Source: Geosiphon pyriformis
Lineage: Eukaryota > Glomeromycota > Glomeromycetes > Archaeosporales > Geosiphonaceae
Reading direction: 5' to 3'
Assembly (NCBI GenBank): GCA_016748015.1
Contig: JAAOMT010000627.1
Location: 63,884 to 127,883, forward strand
Length of the DNA stretch: 64,000 bases
The notes under the pieces were generated by a model. That model did not search any database. It was not told the DNA's origin and worked only from the letters and a program-made list of their open reading frames with translations. The position numbers and the translations under genes were made by a program. Of this stretch, positions 12,148 to 23,102 are shown in pieces. The first letter of the stretch is position 1. The number at the start of each line of letters is the position of its first letter.

Positions 12148-13250
12148 TAATTTTTTTCTTAAAACTAAGCTTTATTAAAGTACAAATACTATTCATAATT
12201 TTAAAATAATAATTTAAGATTATTAAGATGATTTGGTTTAAAAATTGTTAAAATTTCAGTTCTGTAAACTTGCTAATATATTGGATCTTCATTGGTTAAA
12301 GTATTGAATTTTGTAAGATGTTTTCACATATATAAAATAAGTCATAAAGTTTAAAAGCTGCTCTAAGTTTGTATCAAGCATTTATTAGTCCAGTTGTTAT
12401 CTTGAATTTGTTATGTATTTGTTTTTGTATAGTTTCAGGAGTAAAATTGGTTGTTTTGAATTCCAGTTTTTCATTAATGTAGTGTTTTTCCAATTTGGAA
12501 ATATCAATAACTAAAGACATATTTGCTGTTTTTATTAAAACACATTTAAAGTTTTTGTTGTATTGTGACATTTGAGGAAATGTTAATAGGTGTGAATAAT
12601 AAGTTTTTTTTCAAAGCTTGCTTTAAAAGTTTTGGTAATTGACTTTTAAAATAATTTTTTTTGTTTCTTTTATAAGAGTAATATTTCTGAGAATTATTTA
12701 CTACTGAAACTGTAGTTTTTTTTTGGGTATAATTAATTTGACTTCTATTAATTGTTATAAATAAATCAGAAAGTGTTTTTAAAGCTAATATTAATTTTTG
12801 AAATATTTGTTAAATGTTTTGGGGAATAATTATTATAAAGTTGAATAAAAATAAAATAAATTTTTGTAAAAACGAAAAAATAAAGAAGAAATTAATTTTG
12901 GTATAGAAATTTTTATATATTTTTAATTTGGATATTTTCTGGTAATTATTTTACTATTTTTGTTTAATGTTTTTGTATTATTTTAAAAAAAATACTAATA
13001 AAATAAATTAAATATTTAGATTTAGTTATTGTTTTATTACAATTATTGGTTTTAAATTTCAAGGAATATCTTTAAAATTAATTAAAGGGAAATATATACT
13101 AATTTGTAAAATTAATAATTTAGAATTGTTTCTGGAATAATAGCATTTTAATTAATCTTTATGTACAATTTTGGCTAGAATTTTGTTATTAAGTCTTAAT
13201 TTATATAATTTATTGTCAAAAATCTTGTAAATATAAAATAGTCTGTTTTA
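12148..13250 (-). pseudogene. G2 3' internal region, downstream of integrase
   Basis: AT-rich decayed sequence between the integrase remnant and the 3' LTR. One minus-strand stretch (12374-12571, about 65 codons) stays open: it contains VIDISKLEKHYINEKLEF and a C-terminal TPETIQKQIHNKFKI. I recognise no domain in it. By position it should be the C-terminal tail of Pol or a chromodomain-less extension. Function not assigned. Confidence 0.4.
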
Positions 13251-14330
13251 TTTATGTTCAAATTTTCTATTTTATTGTTTTTTAGTTTTAGTTCTGTATA
13301 AGAAAACTTTGTTTTCAACTTTAAATTTGTTAATGACTGGTAATAATTTGTTGTCATGCCATTTTTTTTGTTTGGCTTAAGAATATTTAATATAAGTTAT
13401 TACTATTTGACTTTTTTTTTTAATATACTAAGAAGAGTATAAGCTCTTTATTAGAATGTTTTTTGAAAGTTTTTTTTATTAATTGGTTGTATTAAATATG
13501 TTTTTACTGTAAAATTAATTGGTAATATTGCTGTTTTTTATATGTAAAGTCAAATAGTATATGTTTTATAGTATTTTGTTTTAGTGTTCTATATGTTAAT
13601 AACACTAATAAAATAAAAATATTCTATTTTTGCTTAAAATTAATTGAAACTTTGGCTAGTAATTTACATAATATCCAGTTAAAATGTTCTACTAATTTAT
13701 TTGTTTGGGAGTAATAAGGTAATAATAAGGATCTTTTAATCTTGAATTGTTTATAAATTTCTTGTATTAAGTTGTTTACAAAGTGTATTCCTTAATTAAA
13801 TAAGAGTTTAATTAGGTATTCATATCTACAAATAAATTTTTTATAGATGAAATTTGCTACTAATTTTGTGTCTGTTTTTTGAATGACTTTAATTTTAGGC
13901 CATTTGATAAAATAATCTACTGCAACTTTAATATAACAGTTTTTTGGGTTGTGATGAGTAGTAATTCGACTAAATTAATACTAGTTCTATTAAAAGATTG
14001 TCCAACTTTGATTGGATTTAAAAGTTCAATAAGACAAGTTTCTTTTTTTTTAACAACTATCACATAATTTTATATATATTTAAATATTTTAGTATATGTA
14101 TGGCCAAAAATAATGTTTAAATATTCTTTAGATTGTACTATCTTTTCTTAAATATCCTAATAAAAAGTCTATATATATATTATATAATATTGTTTTTTTT
14201 ATTTTATTGAATTAATTTGAGTAAATTTGTTGGGTTTTTGTGATTTTGAATAATAAATTTTATTGTAATAAATAAAGTATTGTTTTGTTTAGTTTTATAA
14301 TTAGTGTTTTTCAACTGGACTAATTTTCTG
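13250..14330 (-). pseudogene. G2 integrase remnant
   Basis: The minus strand at about 13880-14070 reads ETCLIELLNPIKVGQSFNR, then a catalytic-core start with INLVELLLITT. It parallels G1 CDVCQKRGGTKPSEPLRPIK followed by IDLMRPLTITSRGNRY (63740-63860). Stops are frequent and the frame shifts locally. The piece lies where IN is expected, downstream of RNase H. Family knowledge: Ty3 integrase inserts the cDNA; this copy cannot encode a working enzyme. Confidence 0.72.
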
Positions 14331-14399
14331 ATATGTTGAAAGTTTTCAAATAGTTTTTAATGTTGTTGTAATTTTTGGGATCTATTGTTTTGTTAAGTT

Positions 14400-14920
14400 G
14401 TTGAATTGTTGATATAAGTTCTAATTTTGTTTCATTCTAAAAAAACTATCAATATTTGTGTGTAATTTCTCTGATTTATAATACACAATATATTTGTAAT
14501 CAGTTAAAAAATCAGTCTATCAGAATTGCTTTGCACTAAGTTTAAAGCTTTTTTTGTTAAGCTATTTGAAGTCAATATTATTAGTAATAATGTTAAATTG
14601 AAGTCCATTTCTGAGGTATTGCTGAAAGTATTTGAGAGCTCAAATAATGACTGCTGTTTTTAATTCAATTGAGTTATATTTAAGTTCTGTTAACTTGAGT
14701 GTTCTACTAACATATACAATTACTTACTTATTGTTATTGTTATCTAATTGTGATAAGATAACACCAAAAGCTGTGTATAAAACATCAATGACTAACTGGA
14801 ATCATTTGCTAAAGTTAGAATAAACAAAAGTTGGAGCTATATTAAGTTTTTTTTTTAGGGTATTAAATACTTGTTATTAGATTTGTGTTTATTGGTATTT
14901 TACATCCTTGTTAATTAAAT
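14400..14920 (-). pseudogene. G2 RNase H remnant
   Basis: The minus strand reads APTFVYSNFSK, FQLVIDVLYTAFGVILSQLD and VIVYVSRTLKLTELKYNSIE across about 14600-14850. This is the usual Ty3 RNase H pattern (AP..YPDFSKPF..VTDAS..GAVLSQ...YASR.L...E.NY). The first catalytic Asp is still visible in VIDVLYTAF. Stops interrupt it. Confidence 0.75.
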
Positions 14921-15049
14921 AATTAAGTAGTTTGGTAATTTCCGAAAATTTTTTAATAAATTTCTGGTAATAAAAGACTAATTTTATAAATTTTCTTAAT
15001 TTTATGGTATTTTGGAGAACTTGAAAGTTCTTGACAGCAATAATTGTTT

Positions 15050-15800
15050 CTGAATTGAGTTAAACTCTATTTTTGTTAACAATATGTTCAAGAAAAATTA
15101 AATTTGTTTTTCTGAAATAGCATTTTTCAATGTTTAATTTCAATTTTATTTTTCATAATTATTAAAAACTTTTTGTAAGTGAATTAAATAAGCTTCAAAA
15201 CTTAGAAAGTACACATTAGTGTTATCGAAATAGACAATTACTGGTTGTCATAAAAGTTTTTTATAAACAACATCTATGAATTTTTAAAATATTGCTAATG
15301 TATTATAGAGTCTAAAAAGCATAATATTGAATTTATAGTTCTTTTTTTGTGTGGTGAAAGCTGTTTTGAAATGTTTCTTGAAATCTATTTCAACTTGCCA
15401 GTATTTGCTTTTCAAGTTTAAAGTAAAAAAAAAACTTGGCTTTTTTAAGAACATCTAGTATATTATTGATTCTTGATAATAAGTAGATATTTTTAATTGT
15501 TACACTATTGAATTAACAATAATTTACACAAAATCTAATTTTTCTATTTTTTTTTAATTAGGATTACTGATAAGATCCAAAAACTTCTTAATAATTGAAT
15601 GAAATTATTGTTAAGCATCTGTTGTATTTTTTCTCTGATAAATTGGTGGCTGGCAAATAAGAGCCAATAGACTTGTTAACATTTTAATAGAGCATTTTTT
15701 GTATGAATTTAATGCTGTACAATATTAGTTTTGCTGAAATTATTGTTGTTTTTGGCAAATATATTGGCATATTTGGCAATTAACTGTTTTAATTGTCTTT
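15050..15800 (-). pseudogene. G2 reverse transcriptase remnant
   Basis: The minus strand gives IRFCVNYC-stop-FNSVTIKN and YLLSRINNILDVLKKAKFF (about 15440-15550), corresponding to the canonical RFCVDYRKLNxVTxKxxYPLPRI. It continues through the FTT..K..YxFxVMPFG region to the catalytic box YFDN at 15221-15232 (consensus YLDD). The second Asp to Asn is a G-to-A change; the same position is Asn in G1. Confidence 0.8.
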
Positions 15801-16329
15801 GTTGTTGGAGTTTTAAGAGATCCATATTAATTTAAAAAAGTTTTTTCTTAATAAGATGATAGTTTTTAATAGTAAACAGAATATTTGGGTTTAGAAAAAA
15901 GATGTGTTTCACAATTTTAATAAAATTAAAACCAATTTAAAAAGTTTTATTTTGAAAAATATTGCTATATATTATTCTAATTTCTAATTTATTTAATAAA
16001 ATAATAAGATAGAATTGTAAAAAATAACTCGAAATTTCTTCATTTTTTTTGGAATATAAACATTTAAAATTGAAATTTTATGTTTCTGACAAATTTGTTT
16101 ATTGGATTTAAAGATTTGTTGGATGGTAATGGGTTTTAAACAAGTGTAAATTTTGTATTATTCTCTAAAAAATGATATAATAATTGGTTGGAGAAGTCAA
16201 AGAATCTGGTAAAATTTATTTTGTGCATTAAAAATTATATTTACTAGAACTTTAAATTATTCTGTTAAACCAAAATCTTGAGTTTTTCTATTATTTTTGC
16301 TTAATTTTTCTTTTTAATTAACTAATTGC

Positions 16330-17435
16330 AAATCCTAAATATTGATTAAAAATAGATAAATTGTTTAAGTAATCTTTTTAGCATGCTCAATTTTAAATAA
16401 TTTATCAGTTTTGTTTTATAGTATGATGATAATATCTTTAGTGTATTTTGCATCTATAATTTTTTTTTGATGTTAATTTCTTTATTTGCCAATAATAATT
16501 AAGAAGCAATTTTAATTATTGCTCCTAGTAAAATTTCAAAAGCAATTTTGAAATTGATTTTTGTTAAAAACTTTGATTAAAGGACCAAAATATCTTTTCT
16601 TGGTATTATAGATGAATATTTAGAGTATTAAAACAAATAATAAACTCATAACTTGGTGCTCAATAGCTGAAAATGTTGGTAATTTTTGAAAGTTTTGGAG
16701 TCTAAAAGTTTTGGTTAAATCTTTTGTATAATAAACAAAAATTTAATTGCTGGTTTTTTTTGTAAAATTTTTTTTTAGCATAATGGCTGATTTACTTTGG
16801 CAGTTATTTTTTTTGGTAAGTTATCTTTAAGTTTTCTATTCTTGTTTCTGGGTCTTTTATTAGACTATTCTTAACATTAATTAATTAGTAAATAACAAAG
16901 AAACTAAATATAAAAAAATATAAAAAATATAAAATAATAAAATAAAAAATTAGTGTTTTATCAATAACTGTAATCAAGAGCTATTGGTTTAGTATAGTTA
17001 AATATTGGATTTTATTAATATAGAGTGTTGATAATATAAAATAGATTAATATTTCTTTAATTAAGTAATAATAACATAGATTTAAATGATAATAGATGTT
17101 TTATTAATATAAATATAACTTCACTTCAAGTTATAGAAAACTATCTTTTAAAAAGAAAAGTATTGTTGTTTTGAACTGAATTGTTTGTCTTTTTTGCTTT
17201 TAATACTCTTGCTATATATACATAATTCATATTATAAAAAAATTTTTAAAATTCTTTAATTTTTTTGAAAAAAATTCTGGAATTTTGGAATTCTGCAATT
17301 TTTTAAGAGAAATTCTGAAATTTTTCTTTTATTATACCTATTTTTAATTGGCTATTTTATCTACTTATTATAATTTCTAATTTTTATAAATAATATTGAA
17401 TATTATAGATCATATTTTATATCAATTTTATAAGC
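16330..17435 (-). pseudogene. G2 dUTPase domain, split by solo LTR S2
   Basis: A dUTP pyrophosphatase domain upstream of RT. Minus-strand motif I remains as DIKYDL-stop-Y (about 17405-17432, consensus D(A/T)GYDLRY). On the other side of S2 it continues RKDILVL, FKIAFEILLGAIIKIAS (motif II follows as a decayed RSSLA, then ANKEINIKKKIID), AKYTKDIIIIL, KTDKLFKIEHAKKIT and TIYL (16360-16600). Trimeric dUTPases have this motif order. S2 went in between motif I (DLRY) and the next strand. Departures from consensus are Gly to Lys/Arg/Glu and Arg/Gln to stop, as expected from transitions. Confidence 0.72.
16604..17395 (-). mobile_element. Solo LTR S2 (LTR family A) inside G2
   Basis: Aligned throughout with solo LTR S1 and, in reverse complement, with the G1 5' LTR. 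Shared blocks include AACTTGGTGCTCAATAGCTG (16649-16668 and 8008-8027) and CTATATATACATAATT. Flanks are TTGG (16600-16603) and TTGA (17396-17399): a 4-bp target duplication with one G-to-A change. The insertion splits the G2 dUTPase, so G2 is older than S2. Confidence 0.85.
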
Positions 17436-17989
17436 TTTTTCTAATTTGATTTCTTAACTATTATTGTTAAAATATTTAAGTTGTATAACAGACTGATTTT
17501 TGGTTAGATAAATAGATGTAGTTGCAATTTTTTTTTGGTTCAAGTTCTCCAAATTTGATTTCATGCTTATTATTATTATTGGGCAAGAAAATACTAATTG
17601 TATAGTATTTAAAACATTATTGATTATCATAAGACATAATATATTCTTTATATAATTGAATATTCATTTGCTTTAATTATTGAATTTAAGCTTCTTTGGT
17701 TGAATAGACATGTAATCTGATAATAGATTTCTATTTTGTTTTTATAATCAAATCCAGCTAATTTTATAATGTTCTTGATATATTTAGCTTTTTTCATTTG
17801 GCAAACATTTTTTTGAGTTCTTTTGTTAATTAAAACTATGATTAGTTCATATATTATTTTAACATTATATAAATAATAGTAAAATTTATTAAGAGTGCTG
17901 TTATAAGTAGTATTAAATAAGATTTCTCTTTTTATTTTTTTTACAATTAATAGAATGTATTAGCAAGTTTGGTTATATATTTTTCTTCT

Positions 17990-18190
17990 TATTGCAACAT
18001 CAATCCAGTTGTATTTTTTTAATAGTAATTCTTTACAAGTAAGACATAGAGTGTTGTCTTATTTTTTATTTTATTTAAGATATTCAAATCATTTTTAGTA
18101 ATAGGTTTTATAATAATAGCAAATACACATCTCATATTCTTCTTTTGGTAATATGCAAGCTCTCATTAATGAAAGTTTTTTGCTGTAATT
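17990..18190 (-). pseudogene. G2 Cys-rich module between protease and dUTPase
   Basis: The minus strand reads MRACILPKEEYEMCICYYY, then DNTLCLTCKELLLKKYNWID with stops between. The G1 counterpart at about 60290-60480 has YYYKSC and DNKLCLTCEKQLLNKEIWN. The shared CLTC, LL and W spacing in two families with unrelated LTRs points to a real domain, probably a zinc ribbon or treble clef. I know no named family for it. Confidence 0.55.
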
Positions 18191-18429
18191 TTTATATTTA
18201 AGTAGAATATATGATGGCTGTTTTCATGGTTTTAGTTTTAGAATAGTGGGCAATATTTCATTTTCTGGTCTTTTTGAAAATTTTTTGTTCTGTTTTTTTG
18301 GTCCAATTAAATGTTAATCCAAAAGCCAATTGTTTTTGATAAAAGCTTAGTATTAAAATGTATTTATAATTAGAATTTTAATTAAAAAGTGATTTTATTA
18401 ATTGTAAATAAGAATTTATTAATTTTTTT

Positions 18430-18800
18430 TATTGGAGTTTTTTTTATATTATCTGTTATAACAATATTTGTTTGGACAGATCTGTCAAAATTTTGTTGTA
18501 GCTATTGTATTAATTGGTAGATAATAATACTTCTGGTGAATTTATTGTCTAAGATTAGTTAAATTGGTTTTCTTTTAATTTTGGCTTCTATATATATAGT
18601 TGTAATTGCTTTCTGTTTTTTTATAGTTGTATTATTAAATAAAGATAACAATTTATTGGTTTCAAATTTAAATGAAAAAATATTAAATAAATTGGCATTT
18701 TGGACAATCTTGGCTGATAAAATAGTATTATTGAAAGAGTTTTGTTTTGTTGCTGTGGTTTTATCTTCAAAAAATGCAGTTTGCTGAAAATTCGATTCTT
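18430..18800 (-). pseudogene. G2 retroviral-type aspartic protease remnant
   Basis: The minus strand reads FNNTTIKKQKAITTIYIEAK, then I-stop-LILDNKFTRSIIIYQLI (about 18515-18560) and IVITDNIKKTPIKKIN. It parallels G1 AAFKEKPIIVMYTDAK then LILDSGSADSIITRQFI. The catalytic D-S-G has become D-N-K, explained by G-to-A changes. Confidence 0.72.
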
Positions 18801-19940
18801 TTAATATTATAAGATAACTGAGTTAAGTGTAATAATGTGTGAGTTTTTGTTAAATTTGATTTTAAAGAACTAATTAGTTATTGAAATTAAATTTATTGTT
18901 ATTTGTTGCAAATTGGTTTTAAGATACAAATTGGTTTTGTTGAACCAGTTTTTAAACAGATATTTAATATTGCTGAATTAAGAATTGTGAATATTGTTGT
19001 TGAATAGATTGTGAAACAGATTAATAGAAATTGTTTTGATATTAAAATCTTAGTAAATAATAAGTTAGTAGCAAAAATTAATAGTAAAATTGCTAGAGTT
19101 AAGAATAATATTGATTATTTTTAATTGTTAGTTTCTTTGCATTTTTTTGCAATCTTGTTTTTAGTATTCTAGAATTTCATAATAGTGACAGCTTTAAAAT
19201 TTGTTGTTTAATAATAATGGGTTATTTTGATTGTATTTTTAGAGTGGCTAATATTTTTGTTGTTATCAAAGTAGTTGCTTTGGTTTTTTGTTAAAAAATC
19301 AAAAAAGTTAATACTAATAAAGATTGATTTAAGCTATTGTGTTGGGCTTTTTGGTAATATAAAATTTTTTGGTCTTGAGAAATAATTGAATAGTAAATTT
19401 GGTGTTTGAGTTTGAGCAAAAAAAGCTGGAAAAAATGTAATTAAAAGTGGTAATTTTAAACTAGTTTTTTGTTTAGATATTTGTAAATATTGAAAAGTTG
19501 TCTTTAATGTATTAGGTGTTGTTTGAACTGATTGGGTGTTTTTTTTGTCTTTTTTACTTGTTTCAAGTTTTGATTTGAATTCAAAAATAAATTGTGAGTT
19601 GGCAAAATACTTTTTTTTGCAAAACTGAATAATGTTGTAATCTAGTTTTATGAAATAAGTAGCACAATTTTCAAGATTAATATTTTTTATATCTCTGTTT
19701 AAGTAGTAAATAAGATTTTTGAAAAGGTTTTGCTTGACTTTTGTAATGTTGTAGTTTTTAAAAAGATAATTGTTAATTCAGTTTTCAATATACTAAAAAA
19801 GTGTTTTTTTAAAAGTTATAATTCCATCTAGAATTTCAAATTATTGTTTGCAATGAGTATAAATTAATTGATAGTATTCTAGAGTTGTTATGTTTGATGC
19901 AGTTGCTAATTTGAAGAAGTTGTTATTGCTGTGTTAATCC
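18800..19940 (-). pseudogene. G2 gag remnant
   Basis: From a candidate ATG just inside the 5' LTR (ATGGATTAACACAGC, minus strand near 19943) the region codes, with many stops, for an Asn/Lys-rich protein including LEYYQLIYTHCKQ and NYNITKVKQNLFKNLIYYLN. Its position between PBS and protease makes it Gag. I could not place a zinc knuckle. Functionally dead. Confidence 0.5.
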
Positions 19941-19941
19941 A

Positions 19942-19956
19942 TAAAAAAACATCAAA
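19942..19956 (-). promoter_or_regulatory. G2 primer-binding site (candidate)
   Basis: The sequence directly after the 5' LTR reads TTTGATGTTTTTTTA on the minus strand. The same place in G1 reads TTTGGTGCTTCTTGT. The differences in the first 13 bases are transitions only, so both elements probably used the same tRNA primer, with complement starting TGGTGCTTCTT. Confidence 0.5.
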
Positions 19957-20769
19957 TATTATTAGAGATTTTTGGTCTTTTTTATTAATTGCTATTAATA
20001 TTTGTTTGCTATTTTAATTTATGTTTATTAAAAACTATTGAATCTTCAATAACTGAATTTATTTTTAAATTATTTCCTATAATTTAAACTGCTAGACTTA
20101 TAAATAAAATGGTTAATTTTGTGTTAGTTACTTTATATAGTTATGTTATAGTAAATATCAACTCTTTTTTAGAAATTACTTGTTTAGAAGCTTATTAAAA
20201 ATGTATAATTATTTTGCTGTAAAAGTTAATTCTTTTACAAAAATTTTGTCTGTAGGCTATCCTAATAATTATAATAAAAAATATAAAAAAAAATAACAGA
20301 AATATAAAGAAACAGAATTTTGTTAAAAGAATTATTTTCTATTTAGATTTGGAATTATTAACATATTATTAAAATTGTTAACTAATCAATATTAAAATGT
20401 TAATTGAATTTTGAAAATATCAAGTGTAATTATTTCAAGAATTGATTTTTTAAAGTATGTTTTTTATTTTTGGATTGTACTAATTAGGATAAATCTAAAG
20501 TAGATAATTTTGAATAAAATAAGATATATTTTCTTAAAAAAAGAAGTTTTTTTTTATATAATTTGTTGTAATACTAGTCTATGAACTTGAACTTTTTTTT
20601 TTGTAATAATTTTGATAAACTAAAGATATATTTTGACAAATTAAAAATATATTTTGACAAATTACAAGTTAATAAATAATAATTAAAATAATATGATATA
20701 TGCTAATTAATAATAAAAATTATAAAAGTAATTTCATAATAATTAATAGTTAAAATTCTACTAGTAATT
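19957..20769 (-). repeat. G2 5' LTR (LTR family C)
   Basis: Paired with 11128-12147. Shared landmarks include TGAATTTATTTTTAAATTAT (20060 and 11226) and a TTTTATATAA box (20554 and 11776). It is about 200 bp shorter than the 3' LTR through an internal deletion. The outer end (AGTAATT at 20763-20769) has lost the expected TAACA terminus. Confidence 0.78.
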
Positions 20770-20800
20770 AGACTGCACTCATTAAATAAATAAATATATT
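20762..20800 (+). mobile_element. 3' terminal piece of LINE-b beyond G2
   Basis: TTAGACTGCACTCATTAAAT followed by AAATAAATATA continues the LINE-b 3' UTR that stops at 11127. LINE-g has the unbroken form ATAATTGGGTTGTACTCATT (55800-55819). This is the evidence that G2 landed inside the LINE tail. Confidence 0.72.
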
Positions 20801-21699
20801 ATTATTTAAGTTAAAAAACCAAATAAAATAATATTAATAAATTAAATATTATTATTATTATTATTTTATAATTAAAACCTATTTATTATTTAATATAATA
20901 TAATAATTATGTACTTTAAACTAAATACAAATTACATATTTTTAATAATTTAACTAATTGTATATTAGTATAATAAATAATATAATAAAAATATTTTAAA
21001 AATATTAATAATAACTAAATATATTATAATATTATAAAAAATTTTGTATTATTAAAAAAAAATATATATATAAGTAGTTTTAACTAATAAAAAAATAATT
21101 AATTTTAAAAAAATTATCTTAAATTTTGTAATTATTTTTTTTATATTTTAATAAAAAATTTATTTTAAAAAAACTTTTTATATATATAAACAACTAAAAT
21201 ACTATTATTTTTAACTATTTTATTTATTTATTTAATAGTATTATTTGTATTTAACTTAATTTTTGAAGTTTAAAATGCCTATAAAATTATTATTTAAGTA
21301 AATATTTTTATCTTTATTTTTTTAATTATATATTTTGTTTTAAGCTTAATTTTTTTATACAATCTATTCAATTTATTTTTAAAAATAACTTATTAAATAA
21401 AAACAAAATAACAACTTTTTTTTAAATTTTAAAACATTTTTTATTTAATTTAATATATAAAGCAAAAAAACTACTAATTAATTTTATTATTAAAAACCAA
21501 TAAAACCAATTTAATTATTTTAAATCTAAAAAAATCAATTAAAAACTAATTAAAGAATTAACAATATTAATAACAACAAAAATAACCAAAAATACAACAA
21601 TAAAAAAGTTTTAATATAAAATTTAATATTAATAAAACAAAATTTTAAAATTTTAAAACTAATTACAAATTAAAAAATAAATAAAAATAATTTATATTT
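20801..21699. other. AT-rich stretch without a recognisable gene
   Basis: Almost only A and T, with ATT repeats at about 20846-20866. From about 21360 the plus strand has C but hardly any G, the mirror of the neighbouring T/G-rich LINEs. It is probably a fully decayed element read from the minus strand (LINE) or the plus strand (Ty3). No motif is legible. Confidence 0.5.
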
Positions 21700-21770
21700 A
21701 AAAATCAAATATCCTTAAAAAGTGCTGGTTTGGCTAAGATAACAAATAGTGCAGCTATCTATTTTTAGCT

Positions 21771-22981
21771 ATGAACACGGGTATTAGAATTAGGGTATAT
21801 GGACTTTTGTCTTCTACTTTAACTGAATTACAAGTTATTGCTTTGGTCTTAGAATACATTCTATTTTTTTGTTCTGTGATTCTGTATTTGGACAGCCAAT
21901 CTGTGATTGATACTTGTGTATTAGAGACTTTAATTGCTGTGTCTGATTTCCACAATTAATGCTGGATTAAAAGATTGTATATTGTCAATTTCATTAAAAA
22001 TAAAGACATTTTGGTTAAATGAGTGAAGATTAAAGGACATTCAAAGATTTTAGGCAATGTTAGGGCTAATAAGTTGGTAGAAAAAACTGCTTTTTCTTCA
22101 CTTTTTTTACCAGTTGGAATTTAAAAATAATTTTTGGTTGTTAAAAATACTGCTATGTCAGATAATACTTGTCATTTTGTTTGTAATTTATATCAGTTAA
22201 TTTGTTATGCTTATTGGAAGACTGGTCTTGGTTATGATATTGTTTTGGGTGTCATGATTAAAAAAATAGATTGGACTGTTACTCTAAAGATTTAACATCC
22301 TGATTCTCACATGTTCTCTGGATTTACTAGTAGGAGTTTAGCCAATAGCACACTTATTTGATGAAAGCAATACATAGACAGTTGCCTATAGTAGTCAGAA
22401 AAAGGTTATATAACAAGAACTATCCTGAAGTATTGTGCTTGCTGTATGGTAAAGTGGAGTTGTCTGACTATGTTTTTGCTTGTTCTGGTGATGCTAGACT
22501 TCATGAAGACATTTTGGCTAAAGCTACTAAAAGATAAGTATTATTAATAGGTCTTTTTTGCTCACTTATATTGGCTGTTTTGCATTTACTTTTAATGTGT
22601 TCTTTGGACATGGGTCTGTACACTACTATATACAAAAGTTTTGTGTTAAAGAATTGGTGTGCTGAGACTACTTTGGTTTTTGAGAAAAAAGAAAAGACTG
22701 CTTTGGCTCTTGTTGAATATGTTAGATTTGTGGTTGAATTATTTTGCACTAAAATATGGCTTATTAGGTTTAAGCATAGAATGGATATAGAGAAGACTGG
22801 TTTGGTCAAGGATGGTGGCATGGTCTCAGGCTTGCTTCATTGTTTGGTATCTATGTTATTAGATGAAATAGTTTGTATGCTTGGTGTTTTGGAATCTTTT
22901 GCTGTCAATTTTGGTAAACACAGAATGTGTTATTTCTTTTCTGGTTTGGGTGATAATGCTTTTGTTAGCATAAATGCATAG
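21771..22981 (+). pseudogene. LINE-c ORF2 C-terminal remnant
   Basis: Open pieces are INTGIRIRVYGLLSSTLTEL with VIALVLEY, YLDSQSVIDTC (RNase H, 21771-21959) and a 136-codon stretch 22571-22981 ending GDNAFVSINA-stop. Between them are KGHSKILGNVRANKLVEKTA (RNase H HxxxxxGN..A region, near 22034-22093) and the decayed Cys/His finger. At least one frameshift and several stops. Confidence 0.83.
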
Positions 22982-22992
22982 TGTTGCTTTGT

Positions 22993-23009
22993 CTGGCCTA
23001 AGTGGTTGG
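22993..23009 (+). promoter_or_regulatory. LINE 3' UTR stem-loop (LINE-c copy)
   Basis: CTGGCC pairs with GGTTGG (with G-U pairs) around the loop TAAGT, twelve bases after the ORF2 stop. A second stem, TAAATGT (23021-23027) with ACATTTA (23035-23041), follows. It corresponds to the hairpins in LINE-a, LINE-f and LINE-g. Confidence 0.55.
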
Positions 23010-23102
23010 CCACATGTAGTAAATGTGTAAGCTACATTTAGTGTGTTCTACTTAGTTTGGTTTTATGTACTAGATAACAGTTGGGCTTTACTTGTTAATT
23101 GC

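Larger units (their letters stand above)
11128..20769 (-). mobile_element. G2: decayed Ty3/gypsy LTR retrotransposon with both LTRs
   Basis: Two related sequences, 11128-12147 and 19957-20769, flank a minus-strand gag-pol in the order PR, Cys-rich module, dUTPase, RT, RNase H, IN. Just inside the right (5') LTR is a primer-binding-type sequence TTTGATGTTTTTTT (minus strand), differing only by transitions from TTTGGTGCTTCTT in G1. G2 is inserted in the last ~40 bp of LINE-b and itself carries solo LTR S2 at 16604-17395. Its LTRs do not match family A or B. The left flank is ATAA; the right junction has lost a few bases, so the duplication is not intact. Confidence 0.85.
21700..23102 (+). mobile_element. 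LINE-c: 5'-truncated LINE (RNase H to 3' UTR)
   Basis: It starts within RNase H (aligned with LINE-g from about 54445) and runs through the Cys/His finger region to the ORF2 stop at 22979-22981, then the 3' UTR. 5' truncation is usual for LINEs. It is much less decayed than LINE-b next to it, so it is younger. The tail continues after solo LTR S3 as TTGC then (TAA)n at 23896-23921, which suggests TAA-type tails in some copies. Confidence 0.88.
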
